Origin: Sulfurimonas sp.
GTDB taxonomy: Bacteria > Campylobacterota > Campylobacteria > Campylobacterales > Sulfurimonadaceae
Direction: 5' to 3'
DNA length: 64,000 bases
NCBI GenBank assembly: GCA_028044295.1
Contig: JAOFSE010000001.1
Coordinates: 62,001 to 126,000 of the forward strand
Positions 17,426-25,814 of this stretch are shown piece after piece (position 1 is the stretch's first letter; each line of letters begins with the position of its first letter). A program made the position numbers and the translations under genes. Under the pieces are notes generated by a model. The model did no database searches. It was not told the origin of the DNA and saw nothing but the letters and a program-made list of their open reading frames with translations.

Positions 17426-17526
17426 TCTTTTTTAGATTTTAATACAAAGTAAAATATTCCTACAATTACTAATAATATAACTATTCTAATGGTCTGAGTT
17501 GTTAGGTCTGTTGTGTCATTCATCAT
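17422..17526 (-). CDS. small single-helix membrane protein (34 residues)
   Basis: The minus strand encodes an ORF of 34 codons plus stop: a short polar N-terminus (MMNDTTDLTTQT), one strongly hydrophobic helix (IRIVILLVIVGIFYFVL) and a positive tail KSKKD. The layout is that of real small membrane proteins, with charge bias favouring a cytoplasmic C-terminus. The start is ATG at 17526 or 17523, with only a weak GAAAG upstream. Its stop codon overlaps the HIT stop on the other strand. Function unknown; it may be a chance ORF. Confidence 0.42.
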   Translation of the reverse strand: MMNDTTDLTTQTIRIVILLVIVGIFYFVLKSKKD

Positions 17527-17607
17527 TTATGCTTTCAAATAATTTCTAAACTAAATATAAAGTATATAATATTTTAATGTTAATTTAAATAATAGCTGTT
17601 ATTATAT

Positions 17608-17613
17608 ATAATA
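17608..17613 (+). promoter_or_regulatory. -10 element of the signalling cassette
   Basis: TATAAT lies 27 bases before the binding-protein ATG at 17640, in a very AT-rich stretch and followed by an AAGGAC ribosome-binding site at about 17630. No convincing -35 is seen. It would drive the whole 17.6-22.6 kb cassette. Confidence 0.45.
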
Positions 17614-17639
17614 AATACTTATTTTAGTAAGGACATATT

Positions 17640-18689
17640 ATGAAATTATTTATTATACTTTTTCTCATTATAACTAGTATCAATGCGCAAGAAACACTTA
17701 AAATAGCGGGATGGGATGTTTACTCGGATCCTGATAACCCATCTAAAACTATCGGTTATGAATCATTTGAAAAAGAATTTAATATTAAAATAGAATTCAA
17801 ACCATTAAGTAATTTAAATGATATAGTTGAAGCTTCTGAATCATCTGCTGATTATGATCTGTTTATAATATCAAATGAAGGGATAAGTATACTTCATGAT
17901 ATGGAGTTAGCTAGTCCTTTAAATTTAAACCTACTACCAGAATACCAGTCATTACATCCAAGTTTAAGATACACAAAATGGGGACAATTTAATGGCAATG
18001 TATATGCAGTTCCATGGGCATGGGGTCCCACTGGATTAATGTATGATGCAGATGTAATGTCTATGCCTACTTCATGGAATGTATTGTGGGATAAAAAGTA
18101 TATAGGTAAAGTCGCAATGTGGGATGATGTTTCAATAATATGGACAACTGCTTTATCTCTTGGTTTTAAAAATGTATATAGTTTAACTAAGTCTCAACTA
18201 TCAAAAGTAAAAGCTAAGCTTTTGGAATTTAATAAATTAAAAGCACATTATTATGCTGGTGGTGGTGATGAAATAAATTTAATTAAAGATGGAAAAATTG
18301 TAGCTTACAACAGCTGGTATAATCCATCAGCTAGATTAAAAAAACTAGGAAAAAACTTTTCTATGAATATACCAAAAGAGGGTGCTGTCGGTATGTTTGA
18401 TAGTTATATGATACGTAGTGACTCTAAACATAAAGTATTAGCTCATAAATATATAAACCATCAAATAATGCCTAATATCCAAAAAAGCATGACAAGAATA
18501 ACGGGTTTGGCTCCATCAAATATTGAAACACTTGGTTTACTAAATAGAGATGAAATAAAATTTCTGCATCTAGATGAACAAGACTATTTCTCTAAAATGA
18601 TTCTATGGGATCATATGCCTAGAAAAAATCTTTATGAAAAACTTTTGAATGAAATAAAGAAGGACTATAGTAGTAGAACTAAAAACTAG
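17640..18689 (+). CDS. periplasmic binding protein, PotD-like (polyamine-type)
   Basis: A 349-residue secreted protein: signal peptide MKLFIILFLIITSINA with no lipobox cysteine, so it is soluble in the periplasm. It then reads LKIAGWDVYSDP, a PotD/PotF-like spermidine/putrescine-binding opening, with YAVPWAWGPTGLMYD and YNSWYNPSARL blocks typical of this solute-binding cluster. No ABC permease or ATPase gene is near; instead a histidine kinase, receiver and GGDEF-EAL gene follow at 9-21 base spacing. It therefore probably delivers a ligand to the sensor kinase rather than to a transporter. The ligand is inferred only from fold similarity. Confidence 0.82.
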   Translation: MKLFIILFLIITSINAQETLKIAGWDVYSDPDNPSKTIGYESFEKEFNIKIEFKPLSNLNDIVEASESSADYDLFIISNEGISILHDMELASPLNLNLLPEYQSLHPSLRYTKWGQFNGNVYAVPWAWGPTGLMYDADVMSMPTSWNVLWDKKYIGKVAMWDDVSIIWTTALSLGFKNVYSLTKSQLSKVKAKLLEFNKLKAHYYAGGGDEINLIKDGKIVAYNSWYNPSARLKKLGKNFSMNIPKEGAVGMFDSYMIRSDSKHKVLAHKYINHQIMPNIQKSMTRITGLAPSNIETLGLLNRDEIKFLHLDEQDYFSKMILWDHMPRKNLYEKLLNEIKKDYSSRTKN

Positions 18690-18698
18690 GAATGTAGA

Positions 18699-20432
18699 AT
18701 GTCATTAAGATACTATTTTATCATCGTATTTGGACTTGGTACGGTATTTTTTCTGTTTATTATGTCTTATCTCCTATTTAATCGTATGGAGTCAATTATG
18801 CTCAATCAAGTTCATGATAATTTCCAGAAAGATAGTAAGTATAAAATTGAACAAATTAATCAAAAGTTTTTTAATTTAAATAAAAGTTTTTATGACAAAA
18901 CAAGTCTTCCAATGTTTAGTAGTATGCGTTTTCATAAACTTACATTGAACAAAGCTGCTCTAAAAAACGATATCCGCCAACTTGAGTTATATTTCTATAA
19001 TATATTAAATATAGACGATAAGCTTATTAAAATTAGTTATATAAATGAAAAAGCATCCGAAGTTTTTGTAGTAGAAAAAAATCAAATCAAATCAAACTTA
19101 ACTGATAAATCTTATGATAAAAATATTATGAAATTAATAAACTTAAAAGATAAAGATAAAGATATAGAACAGACTCTTGAATATGACAATGGTAATATAA
19201 TCAGTATGACGTGGTGGGTACCAGTATTTATTACATCAAATAAACAGCAGGGTATTATGAGTTTCAGCATTGATTTTAAAGTCTTAAGTGACTCTATTAT
19301 AAATATGTTTATGACATCTAATGAAACTATATGTATATCAGATGAAAATGGAAAAGTACTTATAACTAACTCTACAAGAAATGAGTGTAATATAGCTAAT
19401 AAATCTTTATGGAGTGTTCATGATAATCTTAAAATTAATAATTTGAATTTAGAGGTATATGTAAAAACTAATGCTGATAATTTCACTATGGAAATAAATT
19501 ATTTAAGAAAATTTATATTTTTTAATGTTCTTCCAATTATATCTATTGTTTCTATTATTTTTTTAGTGATTTTTTCAAATGGAATTATTACGACTATTGA
19601 TAAGCTTGTTAGATATGTAAAAGTTATTGCTAGCGGTGGTAGTTTAGACGATTTAGAACTTGATATAAAGAGAAGTGATGAGTTAGGAATTCTTGCTGTA
19701 GAAGTACAAAAATCAGCTCAGGAAATAGAAAAGCATAGACGTAACTTAGAGTCGACAAATAAAGACTTAGAATCTTATAGTTATACACTGGCACATGATT
19801 TGCGTTCGCCTTTACGCTCTATTACTAGTTTTAGTCAAATACTTGAGATGGACTGTAAAGATAAGTTAAACGAAGAAGAGCTTGGATTCCTGAATAGAAT
19901 AGTTGCTTCAACTAAGAGAATGTCACATTTAATAGATGATATCTTAGAGTTAGCTCGTCTTTCTAATCGCGATATCATGGTTAAAGAACTTAATCTTACA
20001 GCACTTGCTAATGATGTATTGAATAACTTAATTGAAACAAATAATATAGAAAATGTGGATATAGATATACAAGAAGGTCTATCTATAGAAGGAGACTATC
20101 AACTTTTTAAATTGATTCTTGAGAACCTATTTGGTAATGCACTTAAGTATAGTTCCAAAAAAAGTCATATTATTATAAGTTTGACTAAAACAATAGTAGA
20201 TGGTATCGATACATATGAGGTTAAAGATAATGGTGTGGGTTTTGATATACAGTATGTTGATAAACTATTTAAACCATTTCAACGATTACATAAGTCTGAT
20301 GATTATGAAGGAACAGGTATAGGTTTAGCTTCTGTAAAGAGAATGATAGAACGTCATGGAGGATCGATTTGGATTGATTCAATAGAGAATGAAGGCACTA
20401 CTATATACTTTAATTTATGGAATAAAATATAA
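18699..20432 (+). CDS. membrane sensor histidine kinase
   Basis: A 577-residue kinase: helix ~8-26, a periplasmic domain ~30-275, a second helix ~278-298, a HAMP-like linker, a short coiled coil, then HisKA with AHDLRSPLR (phospho-acceptor His366) and an HATPase domain with N-box NLFGNALKYS, G1 DNGVGFD and G2 GTGIGLASV. The HisKA/HATPase type resembles phytochrome-class kinases that pair with Rcp1-type receivers, and such a receiver is the next gene. The periplasmic domain is the likely docking site for the upstream binding protein. Confidence 0.92.
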   Translation: MSLRYYFIIVFGLGTVFFLFIMSYLLFNRMESIMLNQVHDNFQKDSKYKIEQINQKFFNLNKSFYDKTSLPMFSSMRFHKLTLNKAALKNDIRQLELYFYNILNIDDKLIKISYINEKASEVFVVEKNQIKSNLTDKSYDKNIMKLINLKDKDKDIEQTLEYDNGNIISMTWWVPVFITSNKQQGIMSFSIDFKVLSDSIINMFMTSNETICISDENGKVLITNSTRNECNIANKSLWSVHDNLKINNLNLEVYVKTNADNFTMEINYLRKFIFFNVLPIISIVSIIFLVIFSNGIITTIDKLVRYVKVIASGGSLDDLELDIKRSDELGILAVEVQKSAQEIEKHRRNLESTNKDLESYSYTLAHDLRSPLRSITSFSQILEMDCKDKLNEEELGFLNRIVASTKRMSHLIDDILELARLSNRDIMVKELNLTALANDVLNNLIETNNIENVDIDIQEGLSIEGDYQLFKLILENLFGNALKYSSKKSHIIISLTKTIVDGIDTYEVKDNGVGFDIQYVDKLFKPFQRLHKSDDYEGTGIGLASVKRMIERHGGSIWIDSIENEGTTIYFNLWNKI

Positions 20433-20452
20433 TTTAAAAAAAGGATGTTCTA

Positions 20453-20890
20453 ATGAATAACAAAATAATATTATTGGTTGAAGATAATGCTGATGATGAA
20501 GCTTTAACTATAAGAGCTTTGAAAAAGAATAATTTAGCAAATAAAATTGATATAGTCAGAGATGGTGCAGAAGCCATTGATTATATCTTTTGCAAAGGTG
20601 AATATAGTAGTAGAGATATTAATGATAAACCACAGCTTATATTATTAGACCTTAATCTACCTAAGATGAATGGTATAGATGTTTTAAAGCATATAAGAAG
20701 TGAAGAAGTATCAAAACATATACCTGTAGTTATGCTCACTACTTCTGAACAAGAAGATGATATTACAAAAAGTTATGATGTTGGCGCAAACAGTTTTATA
20801 AGGAAACCCGTGGACTTTACTGAGTTTACTGAGGTTGTAAATCAGTTAGGAGTTTATTGGATGGCTATAAATAAAGCAGCTAAGGTTTAA
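20453..20890 (+). CDS. single-domain response regulator, Rcp1-like
   Basis: A 145-residue receiver with LLVEDNADDEALTIRAL, phospho-acceptor Asp66 in LILLDLNLPK, MLTTSEQ and the conserved Lys in IRKPVDF. The NADDE acidic cluster and the extra loop before the phospho-site are typical of Rcp1-like receivers that serve phytochrome-type kinases. It lacks an output domain. AAGGATG precedes its ATG. It most likely takes phosphate from the kinase immediately upstream, possibly passing on to the REC domain of the next protein. Confidence 0.9.
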   Translation: MNNKIILLVEDNADDEALTIRALKKNNLANKIDIVRDGAEAIDYIFCKGEYSSRDINDKPQLILLDLNLPKMNGIDVLKHIRSEEVSKHIPVVMLTTSEQEDDITKSYDVGANSFIRKPVDFTEFTEVVNQLGVYWMAINKAAKV

Positions 20891-20894
20891 ATAA

Positions 20895-22577
20895 ATGGAT
20901 GAAATAAAGCTAAGGTCAATTAAGGTACTAATTATTGAAGACTCAGAAGATGATACATTTCTACTGATTAGAAATCTTAAACAGAATTATTATGATCCTA
21001 TCTATACACGTGTAGAAACTGAAAATGAGATGAGAGAAGCACTTAATAGAGAATCTTGGGATATTATCATTACTGACCATACATTACCTAGTTTTAGTTC
21101 TAATAAAGCCATTAAACTTCTAAATGACTTTGGTAAAGATATACCTCTATTAATATTATCAGGAAATATTGATCCAAAAATTGCAGTTGAAGCTATGAGA
21201 AGTGGTGCGAAAGATTTCATTATGAAAGATGACACTTCTAGACTGGTACCAGCTATAGAACGAGAACTATATGAAAAGGGATTAAGACGAGATAAAAAAA
21301 TTGCAGATGCTAAAATAGAGTATTTGGCTTTTCATGATTGTTTAACAGGTTTAGTCAATCGAATAGAGTTTGAAAGACGGTTAAATAATGCATTGAAGTC
21401 TTCAAAAGCAAATAATATCACACATGCAATTCTATTTATGGATCTAGATTATTTTAAAATAATTAATGACACATGCGGACACTTAGCTGGAGATGAACTC
21501 TTAAAACAATTATCAAGTAAGCTACTTCTTATGTTAAGGGAACGTGATACACTTGCTCGTGTTGGTGGGGACGAGTTCTGTATTTTACTTGATAATTGTC
21601 CACAGGATAGAGCATTAGAAATAGCAAAGTCAATTAATGCAGCAGTAAAAGATTTTAACTTTGTATGGAATGAAAAATATTTTAAAATTGGAATCAGTAT
21701 AGGTGTATTAGAAGTGGATAAGGATAGTGAGTCTACGACATCAGTACTTAGTGATGTCGATGTTGCTTGTTATGCTGCAAAAGAAAATGGTCGTAATACG
21801 ATACAAGTATATGAAAAAGATATTATTCAGTTAAACGAACTTAGGAATGAAATTAACTGGGCTGGAGAAATTGATACAGCACTTGAAAATAATCAATTTG
21901 TATTATACCAGCAATCTATAGAACCTTTACGTGAAGGTTTGTCCCCTCATCATGAGATACTACTTAGACTCAGAAAAAATGATGAATTAGTATTACCAAA
22001 TAAGTTTATACCTGCTGCTGAGAGATACTATAAAATGGTAGCCATTGATTTTTGGGTTATAGATAATTCATTGAAAAAGTTACAAGAGATATCAGGTAGT
22101 GATAATAATTATAAGATAGCTATTAACTTGTCTGGACATACCTTAGGAAGTGATGATTTATATAGTCATATACTTTCTTGTATTGAAAAATATAGTATAG
22201 ATCCGAATAATATTTGTTTTGAAATTACAGAAACTGCCGCAATCTCGAATTTTGAAGATGCAAAAAGTTTTTTTGATAATATAAAAAGAATGGGTTGTAA
22301 ACTAGCTTTAGATGATTTTGGAACAGGTTTTAGTTCATTTACTTATCTTAAAAATATGCCGGTTGACTTTGTTAAAATAGATGGATACTTTGTAACTAAC
22401 ATAGTTACTAACCTTATTGATAGGTCTATAGTGGAAGCCATGAATGATATAGCACATAAACTTGGTGCTAGAACAATAGCTGAATTTGTCGAGAGCAAAG
22501 AGATTAGAGAAGTTTTAATTGAAATCGGTGTTGACTATGGGCAAGGTTATGGTATTCACAGGCCTGAAAAATTTTGA
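20895..22577 (+). CDS. REC-GGDEF-EAL c-di-GMP signalling protein
   Basis: A 560-residue protein with three domains: a receiver (acidic pair in IIEDSEDD, Asp61 in IITDHTLPSF), a diguanylate cyclase domain with intact GGDEF at 224-228, and an EAL phosphodiesterase domain whose signature reads EILLR (Glu354) instead of EALLR, while DDFGTG (Asp473, Asp474) and NICFEITET are kept. It could make and/or degrade c-di-GMP; the A-to-I change leaves the metal ligand in place. It starts four bases after the response regulator stop and is the output end of the cassette. Confidence 0.92.
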   Translation: MDEIKLRSIKVLIIEDSEDDTFLLIRNLKQNYYDPIYTRVETENEMREALNRESWDIIITDHTLPSFSSNKAIKLLNDFGKDIPLLILSGNIDPKIAVEAMRSGAKDFIMKDDTSRLVPAIERELYEKGLRRDKKIADAKIEYLAFHDCLTGLVNRIEFERRLNNALKSSKANNITHAILFMDLDYFKIINDTCGHLAGDELLKQLSSKLLLMLRERDTLARVGGDEFCILLDNCPQDRALEIAKSINAAVKDFNFVWNEKYFKIGISIGVLEVDKDSESTTSVLSDVDVACYAAKENGRNTIQVYEKDIIQLNELRNEINWAGEIDTALENNQFVLYQQSIEPLREGLSPHHEILLRLRKNDELVLPNKFIPAAERYYKMVAIDFWVIDNSLKKLQEISGSDNNYKIAINLSGHTLGSDDLYSHILSCIEKYSIDPNNICFEITETAAISNFEDAKSFFDNIKRMGCKLALDDFGTGFSSFTYLKNMPVDFVKIDGYFVTNIVTNLIDRSIVEAMNDIAHKLGARTIAEFVESKEIREVLIEIGVDYGQGYGIHRPEKF

Positions 22578-22593
22578 TGATTTAATTATGAGG

Positions 22594-22668
22594 TGGATGG
22601 GGTAGAGGGATTCGAACCCCCGAATGTCAGCACCAAAAGCTGATGCCTTACCGCTTGGCGATACCCCA
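22594..22668 (-). tRNA. tRNA-Gln (anticodon TTG)
   Basis: On the minus strand it folds as a full cloverleaf: a seven-pair acceptor stem TGGGGTA/TACCCCA, anticodon stem TCAGC/GCTGA with loop containing TTG, and T-arm with TTCGAAT. A 3' CCA is encoded (through 22594), and the base before it is T rather than the usual G. The U1-A72 end pair is typical of bacterial tRNA-Gln. Confidence 0.95.
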
Positions 22669-22755
22669 TCATCGAAGTTATCATTAAAAATGATGCGAAA
22701 TTCTATCGAATAAAAACTTATGCGTATCTGAAAAATAAAAAATGAGAGTTTTAAT

Positions 22756-22832
<77 letters not shown>

Positions 22833-22871
22833 GTGTTTAACAAACTTGTTTACCATGTTTGTTGGAGCGAA

Positions 22872-22900
22872 ATTATATGTAAATAAGGTTATTTTGTCAA
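22872..22900 (-). promoter_or_regulatory. consensus sigma70 promoter for tRNA-fMet
   Basis: On the minus strand a perfect TTGACA (22895-22900) and a perfect TATAAT (22872-22877) are separated by exactly 17 bases. Transcription would start near 22865, about 33 bases before the mature tRNA 5' end. A full consensus promoter stands out in a lineage where -35 elements are usually weak. Confidence 0.88.
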
Positions 22901-22956
22901 GGATTTTTTTAGCAAATTTTATATATACTTCTTTTAATTAAAATAAAGAAGAAAAT

Positions 22957-23985
22957 ATGACACCCATTGAGAGAGTATTAGAAGCAATTGACGAGATTAA
23001 AAAGGGAAAAATGGTCATCATGTGTGATGATGAAGATAGAGAGAATGAAGGTGATTTAGTTTATGCATCAGCTTTCTCTACTCCTGAACATGTAAATTTC
23101 ATGGCTACGCATGCAAGAGGTTTAATATGTGTTGCACTAAGTAATTCTATAGCTACAAGGCTTGAACTAAATCCAATGATAAGTTCAAACACATCTTCAT
23201 ACGAGACTGCGTTTACAGTTTCTGTTGATGCTAAGAATGCTCTAACTGGTATATCCGCTGGTGAAAGAGATGATACTATTAAGATTTTAGCTAACCCTAT
23301 CTCTCATGCAGATGAGTTAGTTAAACCTGGTCATATCTTTCCTCTTATTGCGAAAGATGGTGGAACACTAGTTCGTACTGGTCATACAGAAGGTTCTGTA
23401 GATTTATGTCGCTTAGCAGGTCTTAGTGAGTCATCTGTTATATGTGAAATCATAAAAGCAGATGGAACTATGGCAAGACGTGATGACTTAGATATTTTTG
23501 GAGAAGAACACAATTTAAAAACTGTTTTTATCTCAGATATAGTTGAGTATAGGTTAGCTAATGAAAGACTCGTTAATGAAACAAATGTAGAAGAGATAGA
23601 ATTTTTCGGTGTAAAAGTAAAACAGTATACATTTACTGATCACGACAAGGTAGAACATACAGCGATTGTATTTCATAGTGCTGGAGCTACAGCGAATGTA
23701 AGAGTACATAATGTTGTTCCAGATATCGAGCTTTTACTAAATCAAAATAAATATAATAATCTTGTATCTTCTATAGAATTTCTCAAACAAAATAGCGGTG
23801 TGTTAGTATTTATAAATAAGACAAACCATCAAGATAATGCACATATGAAAGAGATTGGTACTGGGGCACAAATACTCAAGTCTCTTGGAGTCTCTAAGAT
23901 GAACCTAATTACATCTATGAAACCTACTGAACTTGTTGGTCTTAGTGGTTTTGGTTTAGAAATAAATGAGATTATAGATATCTAA
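22957..23985 (+). CDS. ribB: 3,4-dihydroxy-2-butanone 4-phosphate synthase with degenerate GTP cyclohydrolase II half
   Basis: Residues 1-205 form a DHBP synthase with the metal and substrate motif DDEDRENEGD (24-33), the HARGLI block and RTGHTEGSVDL. It makes the four-carbon precursor of riboflavin from ribulose 5-phosphate. The C-terminal ~135 residues align with GTP cyclohydrolase II in position, but the zinc Cys cluster (the usual RxHSECxTGD and RCDCG motifs) is missing; the corresponding stretch reads RVHNVVPDIE. That half is probably inactive, as reported for Helicobacter pylori RibBA. apbE follows after five bases. Confidence 0.92.
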   Translation: MTPIERVLEAIDEIKKGKMVIMCDDEDRENEGDLVYASAFSTPEHVNFMATHARGLICVALSNSIATRLELNPMISSNTSSYETAFTVSVDAKNALTGISAGERDDTIKILANPISHADELVKPGHIFPLIAKDGGTLVRTGHTEGSVDLCRLAGLSESSVICEIIKADGTMARRDDLDIFGEEHNLKTVFISDIVEYRLANERLVNETNVEEIEFFGVKVKQYTFTDHDKVEHTAIVFHSAGATANVRVHNVVPDIELLLNQNKYNNLVSSIEFLKQNSGVLVFINKTNHQDNAHMKEIGTGAQILKSLGVSKMNLITSMKPTELVGLSGFGLEINEIIDI

Positions 23986-23989
23986 ATAT

Positions 23990-24940
23990 ATGATGAAGTT
24001 TTTACTCATCTTCTTCTCTTTAGCTCTATTAGTAGAAGCTAAAGTAGTTTCTAGAACGCAAATAATAATGTCCACATTTATTACAATTTACACACAAGAA
24101 AAAGATAAATCCTACATTGAAAATGCTTTTAACATAATGAAAGATGTTGATCGCTCTATATCCTCTTATAATAAGAACTCAGTTATATATGACTTAAATA
24201 AAAATCTATTTACATTTAAGTTAGATAGCTATAGTTATGAAGCTCTAAAACTTAGTCAAGATTACTACAAACAAACAGATGGTTATTTCGATATCAGTAT
24301 TGGTTCTATTACTAAAAAACTCTATAGGTTCGGTGAAGCAGAACGAGTTCCAAGTTCAAGTGAACTGGATAATGCTACAGTAAAACTAGATGGTCTACAT
24401 GTAGATACTCGTAAAGCTTGTATGGAGTATGGAATGCAGGTTGACTTAGGTGGTATGGGTAAGGGTTTTGCAGTTGATAAAGTCTCAGAGTATTTTAAAA
24501 AAGTAGGTGTCAATGACGCCACTATTATGGCTAGCGGAGACATCAGATGTCTTTCTACATGTAAGTTACATGTAGAAAACCCATTTGGCAAAAATAGTCT
24601 AGTTAGTTTTGATACAAAGAATGATGACTTAGGTGTAACAACTAGTGGAAATTATAATAGATATGTAGAGTCAATGAAAAACAATCATCTAATAAATCCA
24701 CTCTTAAAAAAGTCACAAGAGAACTTTATATCTATTACTCTAATATCTGATATATCAAATAGTGCTCTTGATGCTTACGCTACTGCGACTTCTGTGATGC
24801 CTACACAAAAAGCTTATGAGTTTTTAGAATCGATTGGAGTAGGATATATAGTACTTCAAAGTGATAAAAGATTAGTTGTAAGTGATAATATATCTAAGTA
24901 TACAAAAAACTTATTCGTTAATTATAGAAATGAAGAGTAA
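23990..24940 (+). CDS. apbE: FAD:protein FMN transferase ApbE
   Basis: A 316-residue ApbE-family protein with an N-terminal signal peptide (MMKFLLIFFSLALLVEA) and no lipobox Cys. Family blocks include MDLGGMGKGFAVD-type (VDLGGMGKGFAVDKV), ASGDIRCL, and the C-terminal DALATALSVM-like stretch (LDAYATATSVM). ApbE covalently attaches FMN from FAD to Thr/Ser of periplasmic proteins. It directly follows ribB, and its 3' end overlaps by 30 bases the end of a convergent cluster that contains a candidate substrate, the FMN-binding protein at 25814-26341. Confidence 0.92.
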   Translation: MMKFLLIFFSLALLVEAKVVSRTQIIMSTFITIYTQEKDKSYIENAFNIMKDVDRSISSYNKNSVIYDLNKNLFTFKLDSYSYEALKLSQDYYKQTDGYFDISIGSITKKLYRFGEAERVPSSSELDNATVKLDGLHVDTRKACMEYGMQVDLGGMGKGFAVDKVSEYFKKVGVNDATIMASGDIRCLSTCKLHVENPFGKNSLVSFDTKNDDLGVTTSGNYNRYVESMKNNHLINPLLKKSQENFISITLISDISNSALDAYATATSVMPTQKAYEFLESIGVGYIVLQSDKRLVVSDNISKYTKNLFVNYRNEE

Positions 24941-25357
24941 CCAAGATATATATAATACAAGAGATAGAAAGAGAAAAAAAGATAGTAATTTTAAATAAGC
25001 AAAAAACTCAAATCCATTAATAATAAACATGGGTGTAAATATCTCTAAAAATGCTGTGATAAATGTAGCATAGATTAATATTGTATTTCTTTTTGAAAAT
25101 CTATGCTTTGTAAAAACTAGAAAGTGTAAAAGAACCATAGCTAATGCTGCAAATGAAAAGAGGTGGGGTAGGTTTATCTTTAAAATAGATTCAAAGCTTT
25201 GTTTTAAGATATACTTTTCTTCATTGCCCAGATAATAATCTAAAATACCATTTATACTAAAACCTATCTTAGTCTCAAAAATAAGTACAGCACTCATTAC
25301 TAAGAGTATTGAAAAAAGAAGATAATAAAAAACTGCTAGACTATACGCTCTTTGCAT
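24911..25357 (-). CDS. small polytopic membrane protein (four helices)
   Basis: A 148-residue protein with four hydrophobic segments (about 8-27, 62-80, 90-110, 122-145). Several histidines lie at or in the second helix: NLPHLFSF and LLHFLVFTKH. Such membrane histidines are compatible with haem b ligation, though I do not recognise the family. Its start overlaps the end of the upstream 157-residue membrane protein by 17 bases, and the pair follows an FMN-binding protein gene, so a membrane electron carrier is the working hypothesis. The last 30 bases overlap apbE on the opposite strand. Confidence 0.72.
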   Translation of the reverse strand: MQRAYSLAVFYYLLFSILLVMSAVLIFETKIGFSINGILDYYLGNEEKYILKQSFESILKINLPHLFSFAALAMVLLHFLVFTKHRFSKRNTILIYATFITAFLEIFTPMFIINGFEFFAYLKLLSFFLFLSLVLYISWLLFISIINE

Positions 25358-25814
25358 TTAATCTCCATAGAGAATCAGCAACCATATAGAGTGCTGTAAT
25401 ATGCCATGTGAAATAAGAAACTATATATAAATCAACAAAAACAGCTGAGAAGTAAAATGATAAGGGTAAGCATACAAGAGAAAGTATGGCACTCATCATA
25501 ACAATATTTGTGATGAGTATTTTGTACTCTTTTGCTAATCGTATAAAAATAGAGTTTAACGTTAGTAAAACCATCATTATAAAAAATATTTGAGTATGCC
25601 AAAATTCTAAGAATGCTGATGATCCTATTGGATCTATGTACTCATCTTCATCTCCAAATAGAGTAGTATTTAGAGTGTGAGAAGTTATACCAAAGTTAGA
25701 GCTCATGACAAAAATATCAGCAATAAGATATAAAAGAATAAACATAAGTAAACCCCTAAGGATTATACTCATTTCACTATCTTTTTTGATATCTTTAATG
25801 AGTGTAAATTTCAT
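25341..25814 (-). CDS. small polytopic membrane protein (four helices)
   Basis: A 157-residue membrane protein with four hydrophobic segments (about 19-38, 70-90, 95-120, 128-150). Two histidines sit near helix ends, FLEFWHTQIFF and FTWHITALYM, a spacing that would allow haem coordination between helices 2 and 4; this is inference. No family is recognised. It begins on the last base of the FMN-binding protein stop (TAATG) and overlaps the next membrane gene by 17 bases, so the three are made together. Confidence 0.72.
   Translation of the reverse strand: MKFTLIKDIKKDSEMSIILRGLLMFILLYLIADIFVMSSNFGITSHTLNTTLFGDEDEYIDPIGSSAFLEFWHTQIFFIMMVLLTLNSIFIRLAKEYKILITNIVMMSAILSLVCLPLSFYFSAVFVDLYIVSYFTWHITALYMVADSLWRLNAKSV

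Noticed and set aside
17425..17640. Search for a riboswitch or small RNA upstream of the binding-protein gene
   Set aside because: Only AT-rich promoter-like sequence and the small minus-strand ORF are visible; no stable conserved fold.
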